64,000 bases of DNA, from positions 68,739,850-68,803,849 of the forward strand of contig CM054113.1 in NCBI GenBank assembly GCA_028673005.1, read 5' to 3'. Origin of the DNA: Tanypteryx hageni (Eukaryota > Arthropoda > Insecta > Odonata > Petaluridae). Below are positions 11,685 through 24,180 of the stretch, piece after piece. Both the position numbers and the translations under genes were made by a program. Position 1 is the stretch's first letter. Every line of letters starts with the position of its first letter. Below the pieces are notes generated by a model. The model was not told where the DNA came from, did no database searches, and worked only from the letters and a program-made list of their open reading frames with translations.

Positions 11685-11981
11685 CAGCGGTTTCCAAACT
11701 GTGTTGCTCGTACTTGAAGTGGTAACTGGTTTTTTAAAAGTAGTACGTGGGAAGCTGGAGACAACCCAAGTTTTTATTACATTGGGAAAATAAATTTATT
11801 TTACTTCTAGTTACACATTTTATAAATTTATTTTGTTCATTGTCAATACTGCAACGAGTTTTACACCACAGTAGAAAGGGTACTCAATAAATACCTGCGA
11901 CACATTTTCCAGGTCACTGGCGCAGAAAATCGTAAAAAAATTGTAAGTGGCACAAGAAAAATAAAAGTTTGGGAGTCTCCG
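11685..11981. mobile_element. Non-autonomous hAT-like element (old)
   Basis: The left end CAGCGGTTTCCAAACTGTG is a typical hAT-type terminus. The right end, read inward, begins CGGAGACTCCCAAACTTTT, a diverged partner. Flanking octamers are ACTTAGCA and ATCTAGAA, matching at five of eight positions. At 297 bp with no coding capacity it fits a MITE. Divergence of the ends suggests an old insertion, and the exact right boundary is uncertain. Confidence 0.6.
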
Positions 11982-12119
11982 ATCTAGAAGATATTTTCAA
12001 TAAAACATCGGTCAGCCCCTCTGACAGCTACAGAAAACTAATAAAAAAAAACACGGCAAAAACATTAATTTTATTTTTTTTTAATTGACACAGGCCGCAA
12101 AATGAACTTCGGTCTAGAG

Positions 12120-12357
12120 TAGGGGTTCGCTACCTGGTGCTCTTTAGCAATCTTACCGTGGACTTCTAAGATGCTAAAAATCGTCTTTCCTAATACCATC
12201 AATTTGATTAGTTTGCCAGTTTTCTTTCTAAATGCACGAAAGGACACTTTTAATCACTTTGACGTTGAATTGATGTTATTTCTACTTGTACAAAAATTTA
12301 GAAGTGCTCCAAAATGAAACTTGGTGCACGCCACATTGAAAAGGTTGCGCACCCCTG
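12120..12357. mobile_element. Non-autonomous hAT-like element, 238 bp
   Basis: The left terminus TAGGGGTTCGCTACCTGG and the right terminus, read inward, CAGGGGTGCGCAACCTT, form imperfect inverted repeats of hAT type. The flanking octamers are GTCTAGAG (12112-12119) and GTCTAGTG (12358-12365), a 7/8 target duplication. It has no coding capacity and would need a transposase supplied in trans. Confidence 0.82.
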
Positions 12358-12365
12358 GTCTAGTG

Positions 12366-14849
12366 CTTATAATTAAATAATTACGATGGGAATGTCTAAT
12401 AAGTAAGAGTGAGCAATGATGCAAATTTTCAGCATCTTCTTCACGAAAGAAACTACATTTCCATCAACAGTTCGTATTTTTTTATAAATCTCAAAATGTT
12501 TACATTCCCACCTCGCAGCTGACTACCCACGCAACGGTCGCGAAGCGCCCGACGCAATAGCGAAGCCGAGGAAAAATCGCGCGTCGTACGAACAGCACGT
12601 GCGTGACAAGGATTTCTGACGTAAGAACGCAATCATTCCGCATTCAATTCGAGCTCGAAGAGCTTTGAAATGACTCAGAGAAAAATCGTCTCGAGTCTCT
12701 TTCACATTCTTTCGAGTCCTGATACCGAGAGACGTATGTCGGGGGCGCCTATTCCTCATTCCCTACGACAATCAACTTATCAGCGGACTTCGTTACGGTC
12801 GCGGTGACCCAATAACCCTTTCGTTCCTCCCCTCTCCCTCCGTAACCACGCACGCCACTTGCAAGTGGGCAGCAGGAAAAGCTGTTAAAACAGTTAATTA
12901 GCCGCTAAACCGTAAAGGGTCGGTTCGCTTTTAAAAGGATCAAGCGTTTGGGCATAATTGAACCGATAAATCCCTCGTTGAAAGCATCAACAGAGAGAAA
13001 GAAGAGAGAGATCGTAGATGCATGTTAATTGAGAGACGCGCATGCAATCGACTCGAACGCCACCATTCCGAGAACAATGCGCAATGCCGGTTTTTCTTTT
13101 TTTCCTCCATTTCGATTTCGCAAGAACGCCGATCGAGCGAGGGCAGTTGAGATTTTTTTCCGCTCCAACCCCCTCCCATGCCATAAATCTATAATCTTTT
13201 AGCCTATCTGTCGAGACCGCGCGTTGCACCACGGAGGAGGAACTCACTGCATAAAACAAGTGCGAATCGACTCTTCGATGACGTACGGATTGGAGGAAAC
13301 CAGCTTGAAAGGTTGAAACGTTTTTCTGCGAAGTTATGAATTTCTCAACGCTTCAAAATTGTTTGGTATTGCTGGAAATGTACCTAATTTCAAAGAATAC
13401 GTGATAATTGTAAATAAAAGCGAAATAAAGGCGATAAAAATTAAAAAGAGAGAAATCGTAATAAAGCGGACACGGGAAATGTGCCCCATTGGTTTACGAA
13501 ATGTTTTACTGCGAAATATTAATGGGTAAACATGATTCGACAAGAGGAGATATATTTAATTTCAAAGAATAAAATAAAATTTCAAAGACAAACATTAATA
13601 AATTCCCATCGGAGCAAATAATCGTAGATACGATGTATTGTTAGTTTACTACATTTGTAACAGCATCCCTGCAGCTGATTCTAGATCCACCAAATTTATA
13701 CCCTAATGTAGAACTATCTATCTGGAATTTCGGCCTTTGTAATTCAGGTCATGTTTGAGTTATTTTGAATACGGAGAGTCAGACGGATTAGCCGAACACA
13801 TAAACGATATTATTTTTAGGAAAAAAGCGCTAAAAAGAAAGAAATCACCAAAACCCGGCCACGAGAGATGTCGCTCACTTGATCTATGAAATGTAATCTG
13901 CGAAAAATCATGTTGGATAAACATAAATCATTCGGCTCCCAACACCCGAATAATGTAATCATGCATCACCAACGCGATCTCCTTCCACTTGATACGTAGA
14001 TTTAAAGTTTCCCTCCTAGGTAGACACATCCACCTAATAAATCTCTCACCTCTCCTTGCGCGGATTGACAGCGCCTTTTAACGATTGCGCCACCGGCTCC
14101 GGTGAAACTAAATTTTTCGAACCAGATTTAAAAATATCGCCGCGAGCTCGTTTTTTCGCGAGGCAAATAAAAAAATATACCAAACAACACCTCTCGTCTC
14201 ATGAATAATTCAATCCCACTGCTTACCTTTTAGTCTCAAAACGCAAACTTCTCTTTCTGAATAAATAACGTTTTCCTCCCCACTGGATTTTTGGAGGGTC
14301 GCCAAAAAAATAAAAGTTCCCGCAACCTTCGGGGAAAAAAATCTCGTACGTACAATTCCCCTTTCATCCGGACCGCTTTACTTTATCATTCCGCGGCACC
14401 CCGCGTGGCACCCTTCTTTCTTCCCACGCGTGCTCCGGGTGGGATACCGGAGTCAGAAAGTTACAAAGGAGCGGAACGAATGAAGACGCGGCGAGAATAA
14501 ACGACACGAAATACGTTTCCTGGGCGACCAAAATCGGATTCGTCACTTCGGGTGGTCCATTCGGCGACTACCTGGCACGCAACCGCGAAAACGGTAAGGG
14601 GATGAGAAGAAATAAACAAAGGAAGATCGTGGATCGCCAAGGGGAATTCTGCGCGACCCGCGAATAAACACTCCACGGATTCCGAGATAAATGATATCGA
14701 AAGCTTTGAGAGGAATGGGGAGAGCAGTAGTCAAGCAGTCTGAAGAGCCATTGGGTACCATCAAAAGGACCGCCAGTGACATCTGGGTGAGCTGAAGGTC
14801 GCGAAGAGTAAGGAAATACTCCTAATACAAGTCCAGCGAGTGTCTGATT
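12366..14849. other. Mixed spacer, nothing recognised
   Basis: AT-rich sequence with some CpG-containing patches near 12530-12620, 12790-12860 and 14400-14680. Several short frames are open on the - strand but none has a recognisable domain or convincing splice signals. Confidence 0.5.
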
Positions 14850-15343
14850 GTGAGACGACGAAAGGGGAAGAAATCGAGAGGGGGAAGGAAAGGTAAGGGG
14901 GAAGGAAGGGAGATGGGGAAGGAAGGGAGATGGGGAAGGAAGGGAGATGGGGAAGGAAGGGAGATGGGGAAGGGAGGGAGATGGGGAAGGGAGGGAGATG
15001 GGGAAGGGAGGGAGATGGGGAAGGGAGGGAGATGGGGAAGGGAGGGGAGGGAGATGGGGAAGGGAGGGAGAGGGGGAAGGGAGGGGGGAGATGGGGAAGG
15101 GAGGGGGGAGATGGGGAAGGGAGGGGGGAGATGGGGAAGGGAGGGGGGAGATGGGGAAGGGAGGGGGGAGATGGGGAAGGGAGGAGGGTGAGGGGGAAGG
15201 AAGGGTGAGGGGGAAGGAAGGGAGAGGGGGAAGGAAGGGAGAGGGGGAAGGAAGGGAGAGGGGGAAGGAAGGGAGAGGGGGAAGGAAGGGAGAGGAGGAA
15301 GGAAGGGAGAGGAGGAAGGGAGAGGGGGAAGGTAGGGAGAGGG
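14850..15343. repeat. Polypurine minisatellite, 17-bp unit (left half)
   Basis: Tandem units of about 17 bp of the form GATGGGGAAGGAAGGGA and GGGGGAAGGAAGGGAGA run up to 15343, where a hAT element begins. Related sequence resumes at 18706, so this is the left part of an interrupted array. Confidence 0.93.
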
Positions 15344-18300
15344 TAGGGTGACCAGACGTCCCTGTTTTCCGGGACTTGTCTCGGTTTTCGATGTTTTGTC
15401 CGTGTCCCGAAATTTTTTTCGGGACGCCTAAATTTCCCGTTTTTTTTTATTTTAAACGTATCGATTTACCGAACAAATTTCATGTCCTTTTTCATGAATT
15501 AATTTAAAATCTCATACTATATCTACCAGTTACTACTTCCTAAAAGGCATTCGTAATTCTAGTCATGGAAAAAGACAGTTTCGTTCGCCAAGAGCAGATT
15601 CTGAGAAAATAAAGATGACAGCTGGGTCACATATTCTCCTCGTATTTTTCTATTTAAAAGTCGTCGCAATGGTTCAGATTTTGAATCCAGACTATTCCGC
15701 GGGTCACCCTCTCGTGGACTAAAAGGCGGAAATTCACGTACAGTACTTGTTCCTAGATAATTTGGAGTCCAGATTTATTTTTAGTTATACGATCTCCAAT
15801 ACAATAGCCGCAACCTCCATTAGGCTAGCTCGAGAATGAGATATTTTATCCTTTCGTTGAACTTCGTAATTAGTGTTTCCGATGAAATACCTCCCGAGAT
15901 ACCCGTTCTTCCCAGAAAAACATTGTTCGTCTTCGCTTACCGTTTCTTGAGAAAAATTCAAAAGCAAGATTTTTAAGCACCCTCGCCTTTTCAGCAACGG
16001 TTCTTCGCTTTATACATTGTCGTTAAGAGTGACATCCTCATTACATTGTGGTCCTTCGTCCAGCCATCATCGTGGTGTAGTGTTACCTTCTTCACTTTAT
16101 TTCAAGAAAAGAAGATAGAGAAGGAAAGTTTCTTTTCCGGCTATAACGGGTGCAGAGATCTTCATTTCATTAAATATCTGCAGATGGAATTTTGATTTCA
16201 AAGGTAAAGTGATTTATATCTACTGTACTGCATGATTCTCAGAAAGATTGGCAAAGAAATTGAATACCTACTAATAACTTTTAAATTTTCGTACTTCTTA
16301 TTTCGTGCTACATACAGCAGAAATTATTATTATAGGTGCGAGAGCGTAGCAATACCCTAATTTTCTTTATACCTTAATTTAGCTATTAGCAAGTGTTATG
16401 TTTTGTTAAATGATGTAAGGATTCTAGTCGATAGTATCATTTATACAATACTGTTTTGTATGTTAAAGGTAATATTTACTTAAATCTGTCAAATAACAAA
16501 CAAAATTTAATATTATATTTTTTAACATGAAGTGTGAATTAACTTAATCAAAGTCGTATTATTGTAAAGCAAGAAAACTTTTGTTTTTTGTAAATAAGCT
16601 GTCGAAATTTCAAGATTTCTTATACAAAATGTTCATAGTTTTTATAGGTCTTAGAACCCTCAACAGAAATGCCAAAGAGAAAGTACACATTTAATGAAGA
16701 ATATTCGAAAGTGGGATTTTATCAAGAAAGGAAGAAGTCATTACGAAGTGGAGTGTTGATTATGCACGAGTTATATAAATATTAGCCACGGTGGGAAATC
16801 TGACGTAAAAGACCACATTAATTCAAAAAAACATAAAGTCAATTGCTATGGCAATGGTGGAATATCACAAAGAATTACGAAGTAGATTCATGTAAAAAAT
16901 GTAACAGGATGATCTTGTTGTAGCAATAGCTTACCACATTATTAAACATCATCATTCCTTTCGTTCAGCAGACTGTAACAATGATCTTTTTGGAGAAATT
17001 TTTAGTGATTCTGAAATAGCCAGTAAATATTCTACCGGACGGACAAAAACTACCGCTCTAATTAAAAATGTTATTGGGTTATTTTGTATAAATGAATTAC
17101 TGATAGAATTAAAAAAGTCACAGTGTTTTGGAATATCCACAGATGCTAGCAATCACAAAACTGAAAAAGTTTTGCCTTTAGTTGCTTAATATTTTTGTAA
17201 GCAATAACGAATTCAGATTAAGATACTAAAAATTGAATCCTTAACTAACGAAGCCTCAAACAGAATTGTCGATTTTATTATTAGCATATTCTGTGAGTAC
17301 GGTTTAGATACAAAAGAATGCGTTGCTTATGGTGCAGATAACGCTAATACAAACTTTGGGGGAATGTTGAGAAAAGGCAAAAACAATGCCTTTTATAAAT
17401 TACGAGAAAAAATCAATCCTAATTTGCTAGACGTGGGATGCTCAGCACATATTCTGCATAACGCAATTCAGTTGGGAGCCGAAAGATTGTCTTGTGATGT
17501 GAAGTGCTCGTGGTGAAAATGTTGTCATACTTTGCCAACCACAAGTTGACTCATTCCAAAACTCACTGGTTAAGTTTATACCAGTCGATCGATCGAGTAT
17601 TGAAAATGTTTGAAGCATTGAAGGAATTTTTTTATGCAGAAGAAATTGTATTGTAAATATCTTTGACTTGCCAGTAAATGAAGCGTACTTCCATGTTATA
17701 CATGGTTTGCTTGACATATTCAACAATGAAATACTAAAAATAGAATATTCCGATAATTGCATAATAGAAGTCATGAGTTACGTGCATGAGACGATCGAAA
17801 TGCTGAAATTACGCATTGAAGAAAAATTTGTTCCCTTAAGTGCTTACAAAATTTTGAGTGATCACAATATTCAGGGCGAAGAAATGAAAGCATTCAAAGA
17901 TGAAATATTTGATATGTATCAAACGACTTGTGAATACCTATAAAAATGGGTTTAACCCTTCCATAAGTTCAAATTTATGAAATGGATGCTTTTAAAGGAT
18001 ATACCAATTTGGAAGGAAGTACAAAATACGTGTAAAAACATTATTGATATGGGGTTTCAAATTGACGAGAACTTATTACTTCGTCAGTTTTCTTTTCTAA
18101 AAATATTTATTACAAAAGAGCTGAATGAGAGGAATGATGATTGGCTAAAGCGATCTTGTTACGGTCGATGGTAATTGTTTTTTTCGAAGTTTGTATTTCA
18201 AGAGCAGACCTCAGAATGGAAAAATGATGTAGCTTTTTGTTTGCCATTACGGAACATAATGGAAATGTCGAGAAAATATTTTCAGAAATAAATGTTCAAA

Positions 18301-18705
18301 GGTCGAATGAAAGAAACCGTCTGGATATAAGAACGATTAATTCCATTATGTTAAGTAAATTTAACATAAATTTAACGTGTAAAGATTTTATTAAGCCGAT
18401 CAAAAAATGATCAAAATCTTATTAGGGCAGCAAGAAGTTCAATTAAATATGATTAAAAGCGTTGGCTCCTGATTTATTTTATAATACAATAATGCTTACT
18501 TATTCCTCAAATATATTAATTTAATAATTTTTACATAGTATTATAACTTATTTCTCTTTTATATCGTTTATTTTTCATTTTTAGAGCACAGATTACCTGA
18601 AAATTGTGAGATTCACATTATCCCGGTTTTTTCCAAATTGTCCCGGATTTTAGGCTTTAAAATTTATTTTGTCCCGGTTGTGGTCATCAACATCTGGTCA
18701 CCCTA
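15344..18705 (+). mobile_element. hAT-superfamily DNA transposon relic, 3.36 kb
   Basis: The element begins TAGGGTGACCAGACGT and ends with its inverted partner (TAGGGTGACCAGATGT read inward). Subterminal repeats of the GTCCCGG kind sit inside both ends. The flanking octamers GGAGAGGG (15336-15343) and GGAGATGG (18706-18713) match at seven of eight positions, the size expected for hAT. The host site is purine-rich, so some match would occur by chance, but the position fits exactly. A broken transposase frame lies inside. The insertion split a purine minisatellite. Confidence 0.92.
16669..18410 (+). pseudogene. hAT transposase pseudogene
   Basis: Stop- and frameshift-interrupted pieces keep the family order. 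From the ATG at 16669 the peptide starts MPKRKYTFNEEYSKVGF, and a BED-finger remnant GGKSDVKDHINSKKHK follows at about 16790-16840 without its first cysteine pair. The segment at 16915-17187 includes SADCNNDLFGEIFSDSE and FGISTDASNHKTEKVLPL. YGADNANTNFGG lies at 17328-17363 and CSAHILHNAIQ at 17439-17471. Helical insert pieces follow at 17668-17943 and 17977-18174. The C-terminal dimerisation motif NVEKIFSEINVQRSNERNRL is at 18264-18323, with a stop at 18408-18410. In-frame stops near 17188 and 17205 and frame changes near 17515, 17940 and 18170 make it inactive. Confidence 0.9.
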
Positions 18706-18890
18706 GGAGATGGGGAAGGTAGGGAGAGGGGGAAGGTGGGGAGAGGGGTGATGAGGGGAGAGGGGGATGAGGGGAGAGGGGGGATGAGGGGAGAGGGATG
18801 ATGAGGGGAGAGGGGGGATGAAGGGAGAGGGGGGATGAATGGAGAGGGGGGATAGAGGGAAAGGGGGGATGAAGGGAGAGAGATGATGGT
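18706..18890. repeat. Polypurine minisatellite (right half)
   Basis: GGGGAAGGTAGGGAGA units resume directly after the hAT element, then shift to a GATGAGGGGAGAGGGG unit of about 16-17 bp. Together with 14850-15343 this was a single array before the transposon inserted. Confidence 0.9.
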
Positions 18891-20489
18891 CATAGATACG
18901 AGATTAAATGTGCAATGAAGAAATCGATGCATAAGTTTTTTGTATCCGAGAACAATATTGGATTGGAATGATTATGCCTTAGGAGCTTTTCAGTTGCATA
19001 AGAAAACACAAGCTACAATCTGATATCTTTTTTATTTTCGATGGTTCGATAAAACGCTAATATTTGCCATTGAGGTAGCCAAAATAAACAATTTTCAACT
19101 AAATACGGTTGTATTTCACTTTATCCCTCGCGGGAGTGAGACATGCAATAATACCGCAGATTTTTTATTAACTAAATAAAATTTTCGACGATTAGTTTTC
19201 GCTTATGCTTGATGTTACATATAAGAATATCTAAACTATAGCGTAAATGGAGAGGAGGAATCTTTCAAAGCTTTCATAAAAAGCACCGAGATATTTAATT
19301 CTCGTTGGATCGGAGTCAGGAATGCTTAATCGACTTTTAACAGTAAAATAAGCAATCGGAGAAACAAAAATACTGTTAATTAAAGGATCTGCTCCATAAT
19401 TCCAAGAGAGCGCTGAAATGGCAGTCCGACTAAGCTCGCATGATCCTCCATAGCGATAACGGCGCCAGTCGGAGCATCTGCGAACTAGAAGAATCTTTCG
19501 CGCGAGGTGGACGTGACGCAGAAGGGAATGGAATGGAACAGGAACGCCATCACCGCTGCGGTTTGAACCAGAAGAGCTAGCAAAATTTCAAGATGGTCAG
19601 AGGTCAGTTTGTTCTCGCCATTACAACTGATTAAATTAAAAGAATAAGAAATGACAGAGAATGAATGCGATACCAGTTATCTTTCATCAATGCGTATAAA
19701 GCGATGCCGCTGCTGTAAGACTTACGGAGAACTGAAAATATGAGCGTTTGTTTGTAATGCTGTATAAACTATAACAAGAGGAAAAAGATGAAAGGATACA
19801 TACTACTATACTGCCACCAAAGGTTAAATTTCAACCGGATGAGGTATTAAATTGTCCGCTGCCCAACAGGAATGGAGACGAGAAATTTCGAGAGGGAAAA
19901 TTATACCGGCAGTTCGCGAATAATATTAATAATATATACGATGCGTATTTATGATATCGCTCGGTTTTTTATGACCAAGGGAAAACTGCTAATCATTTAT
20001 ATAGATAAAGGTTAACTATTAGAGACGAAGAAAGGATAGAAACAAAAATGGCTTTGCAAACGTAAACGTACAATACGTTATTCTTTTAAAAAATACAAAT
20101 AAAATTGAAACACATCCGTACAAATAATTCAAGGCAAACGACTTCTAAAATGTGAACTGAAATTAAAAAATAAAGCCAGGATTTTAAACTGATAAATTAA
20201 CCTGTTAAAAGTTGAATAGCAATTACGATATGTAAAAATGAAATGATTAGCCATTCAAAATTTGTCAAAAAACCATAAAATGGGAGGATTGATACAAACG
20301 AACTATTTAATTTCAATTTAATATATATAGATATATATTAAAACATAAACTGAACTACATACGGCCACAACATGGACCAATTCTGAACCCCACTGCGCAA
20401 ATTCGAGAGATCTCAACTATAACAAAAAAATACGGGCGTAATCATAAATTTAAATAAAAAAAAACTAAGACTTGTGAAAAGTTAACAAT
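18891..20489. other. AT-rich spacer with one GC-richer patch
   Basis: Mostly AT-rich. A GC-richer patch at 19440-19600 contains ATGGTCAGAG followed by GTCAGT at about 19592-19607, which could be a very short first exon. The donor is not the best consensus and nothing else supports it. No repeats recognised. Confidence 0.45.
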
Positions 20490-20529
20490 CTTGAATAAAC
20501 ACCAAAGACCTAAGAACAGATTGTATTTC

Positions 20530-22480
20530 GTTAATTATATTAATGTATATGCTTTGAAATCAGAAAATTATTTTTCCTTATATTGTGGTAGTGCTGCTTT
20601 AGAAATTCGTTCTAAACATGTTCATTTCGTTTTGCTATTCTATACTCGCCCTGCAAAGGAAATTTCTTTGAAATCTGTTCAGCCAATATCTTCCAAATTC
20701 ATAGTTACAGAAAAATTACAACCCTGTTTAGTCGACCCGGTTGAAATATGCTATTTTGGTCATTTATTTACATAAGAAGATTATATATATCATATTTGGT
20801 TAAAATCCATGCGGTCACGTCTTTATAAACACGCGTAAAAGTAATATTATTTTACTTTTTATTGCTCTTTAGCTCCGCTTTAAACATCGTGATTTCATTA
20901 TGGTATGTTGTATAAATCTTATATACAAAATTTAGTTGGAATCCGTCCAGCCAATTCCTTCCAAATCCATAATTACTGAAGGAGTTTAATTTGTAATTGT
21001 GACACCCTTGTATGGCTGATCCGGCCCAAATATGCTATTATAGTTTTGCATATAGGTCTGCATTTTAAGTATTAAATTTTGTTAGAATTAATGCGGACCG
21101 TTTAACACAAATACGTGTAAAAAGAATTTTTTAATTACTTATATTGTGGCAGCCCTGTTTTCTATATGTATACTGAACATCTTGATTTTGTTTTTATATG
21201 TTTCACACGTCCTTCATGAAATTTCGTTGAAATGTTTGGCCAATTCCTTCCAAATTCTTAAGTATTGAAAAGTTTATTCTGCAATTGTGGCACCCCTGCT
21301 GAGTTGTTCTGCTCCATGTATGCCACTTTGGTCCTATATTTATGTGAAGATTCTGTGTACCAAATTTGGTTGAAATCGGTTCAGTCAATTCTTCCCTGAT
21401 ATATGGATGATATATGATACGGATGGACATCACGAAGATAATAGTGCTTCTCAGCAATGACAAACTAACAAGCAGGGGTGTACACGGGTTTTCCGTATTA
21501 CAGAAGTGCTTTTCATCAAATCGCCGTAGTATAATCGTATACTAATGTATTTGCTTTAAAATCAGGAAATTATTTTTATCATATCGTGGTAACCCTGCTT
21601 TTTGATCCGTTTTAAACAATTTATTTCGTTTTCCCAATCTATCCTCGCACTACATACGAAATTTCTTTTAAATCAGTTAAGCTAATACCTTCCAAATTCA
21701 TAGTTACAGAAAAATTCTAACCTTGATATTGTGGTAGCCCTGTTTAGTCGACCCAGTTGAAATATGCTATTTTGATTATCTATTTATATGAAGATTATAT
21801 ATACCACATTTGGTTAAAATCCATGGTGTCAGTTTTCTAGAAATTCGCGCAAAAGAAATATTATTTTACTTTTCACTGTGGTAGCCCTGCTCTTTAGCTC
21901 CGCGTTAAGCATCTTGATTTCATTATGGTATGTCGTACAAAACTTATAAAAAAATTTAATTGAAATTCGTTCATCCAATTCCTTCCAAATCCTTAATTAC
22001 TGAAAGATATTTATTTGTAATTGTGGCACCCCTGTTTAGCTGATTCGGTCTAAATATAATAATATTGTTTTTTATATATGTGTATATTATAAGTATTAAA
22101 TTTGGTTAAAATTGATGCAGATAGTCCAACACAAATACTGGTTAAGAGAATTATTTCAATTCTTGTATTGTGGCAGCCCTGCTTTCTATATCTATATTAT
22201 AAATCTTGATTTTTGTTTTTTTATATTCGTACAAAATTTCGTTGAAATCGGTTCACCCAATTCCTTCCAAATTCATAATTACCGAAAAGTTTAACTTTGC
22301 AATTGTGGAACCCCTGCTGAATGGATCCGGTCGAAATATGCCATCATTGTCATTAATTTATGGAGTATTCTATGTACAAAATTTGGTCGAAATCAGTTAA
22401 GCCAATTCTTCCCTGATATGCGTACGGACGGATGGACATCACGAAGATAATAGTGCTCTTCAGCATTGACGAAAAGCACT
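20530..22480. repeat. Tandem array, two ~1.01-kb units with ~280-bp sub-repeats
   Basis: Unit 1 (about 20530-21465) and unit 2 (about 21540-22480) align throughout. For example, GTCGACCCRGTTGAAATATG is at 20731 and 21747, and ATGGACATCACGAAGATAAT is at 21424 and 22433. Inside each unit the motif CCAATTCCTTCCAAATYCAT recurs roughly every 280 bp together with AATTGTGGCACCCCTG and TTTGGTTGAAATC. Each unit ends in a CGGACGGATGGACATC-type run. Copies are well diverged, so the array is old. Short open frames across it are not genes. Confidence 0.88.
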
Positions 22481-24180
22481 AAAAACGCTTTTTAAAAAGG
22501 TTGAGCACTACAGCGATATGATGTTGAAAACGTTTTCAACAAAAAAGCTTTAGTAAAATAGCCCCACATCTGAATGGGAACCAACCACATACAGGATGTG
22601 TCATTTTTGCATCGGCTGTCAGAACAATCCATCACAAAAGATCAAAGACGCCAAATACAACGAGACTAGGTTGAGTGCGATGGAGGATGTTTGACCAATC
22701 TAGAATAATTTGACTCCCAGTAAACCCCTGCAATAATCATCTGCCAATGCTCGCTTTATTCTCTGCTTGATGTTTTCATGAATGGGACTTGCGCTGGCAA
22801 TAAATCTAATAGCATCTACTAAATCGACCCAACTACGTTAACGCAAGGAAGGAAAATGACAACCCAATAAAACTTATTCCGGGACGATTTAAACGTCGCT
22901 AAATTAAAATAAGATTAGACTTAAACAATTTGGATTAATCATACACCAACACACCAATGAGAATCACTCGCGATTTATTCAGCGACTAAAATTTAGAAAC
23001 AACAGACATAAACAGTAAAAAAAATACTTTCATACTTGAAAATGGAAATATTTAACAACTGAAAGCGGAATTCCGCACCACATTCCATGTTACAATCAAG
23101 TGAAACAACTGCACCTCTACGAGAGACCAAAGGGCAGAGCAAGAGAGTAACGAGTCACTGGCTATTACGCTAGCAAGGAAATACGATGCTGTGTGACATC
23201 ATCAATACGAAGGTACGTTGAGATGAGATGAGAAGTAACTCGAATAAAGTAGGCGGTGAGATGGACACAATTACAAAAGTTTTAATCAGGGAAAAACCAA
23301 AGTCGAAGATCATTTGTAACAATTATAATAAAAAAGGAATGGCGAAACCATGGCATACAAGACAAAAGAGCACTACTACTTGCAAATGAAAATATTTTAT
23401 TGAAACAGTCGCACCTAACAGATAGACTGTTAAATAACTGACAATGAAATTCAGGAGGAAAAAACAACCTTTTAATGTGATTTGTGCTCCTGTAAGTCTC
23501 TAGAACAAGTATCTCTAATTCTGATTCAAAAGAGAATTACCAATCTCGCCTTAAGTCTAAGATAAATTTGACAAACAATATCCCTTCGACAGCCATAAAA
23601 AGGTTTTGGACAGGCAGGCCTTTTTATTCCTGATGCAGAGACATTATTCGTCATACTTCTGATCTTGACAACACTGCCAACCAACGAAGATACGAAAAAA
23701 CAATTTAAATTCAGATCCTTTTGCATCATCCCCAAATATGACAATAAACCTACTTCATACGAGACAGCATTTTATCGCTTTATTAAAAAAAAACTTTTTA
23801 ATGTCATTCGCGGTCAGAAAGAATTCCTCATCTCTAAAAAACATAAAGCTTTGGCGGAAATAAGAGGCACTAAAACACCCGGACGATAAGAAATTCCTCG
23901 AAAAACATAAAAGAGAGAGAGAGAGAGATGTGACCCGAAAAGAAACGACGAACTAAAAATACCACAACCAGCGCGCACCGCGGAGTTATTTTGTTTTTAT
24001 CACCCACCCCCACTAGACCGGATTACATCACAGCTGAAGACGTTCATCAACAACTCCAACCATTTGTCCAATATGTTCTAAGACCCCGTTCCGCTTCGAG
24101 TGAGGTATCTACCGCGTTCCCTAGCGCCGCTTTTCCCTCTTCAACAGCTCTCGCTCTCTCTACACGGGAGCCGGAGAAAG
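22481..24180. other. AT-rich spacer, nothing recognised
   Basis: No coding segment or element end could be supported. A GA run lies at 23911-23928. The 74-codon frame at 23665-23889 on + (Lys/Phe-rich) has no recognisable motif. Confidence 0.5.

Noticed and set aside
19592..19610. Very short exon ATGGTCAGAG before GTCAGT
   Set aside because: Donor is weak and no promoter or downstream exon supports it.
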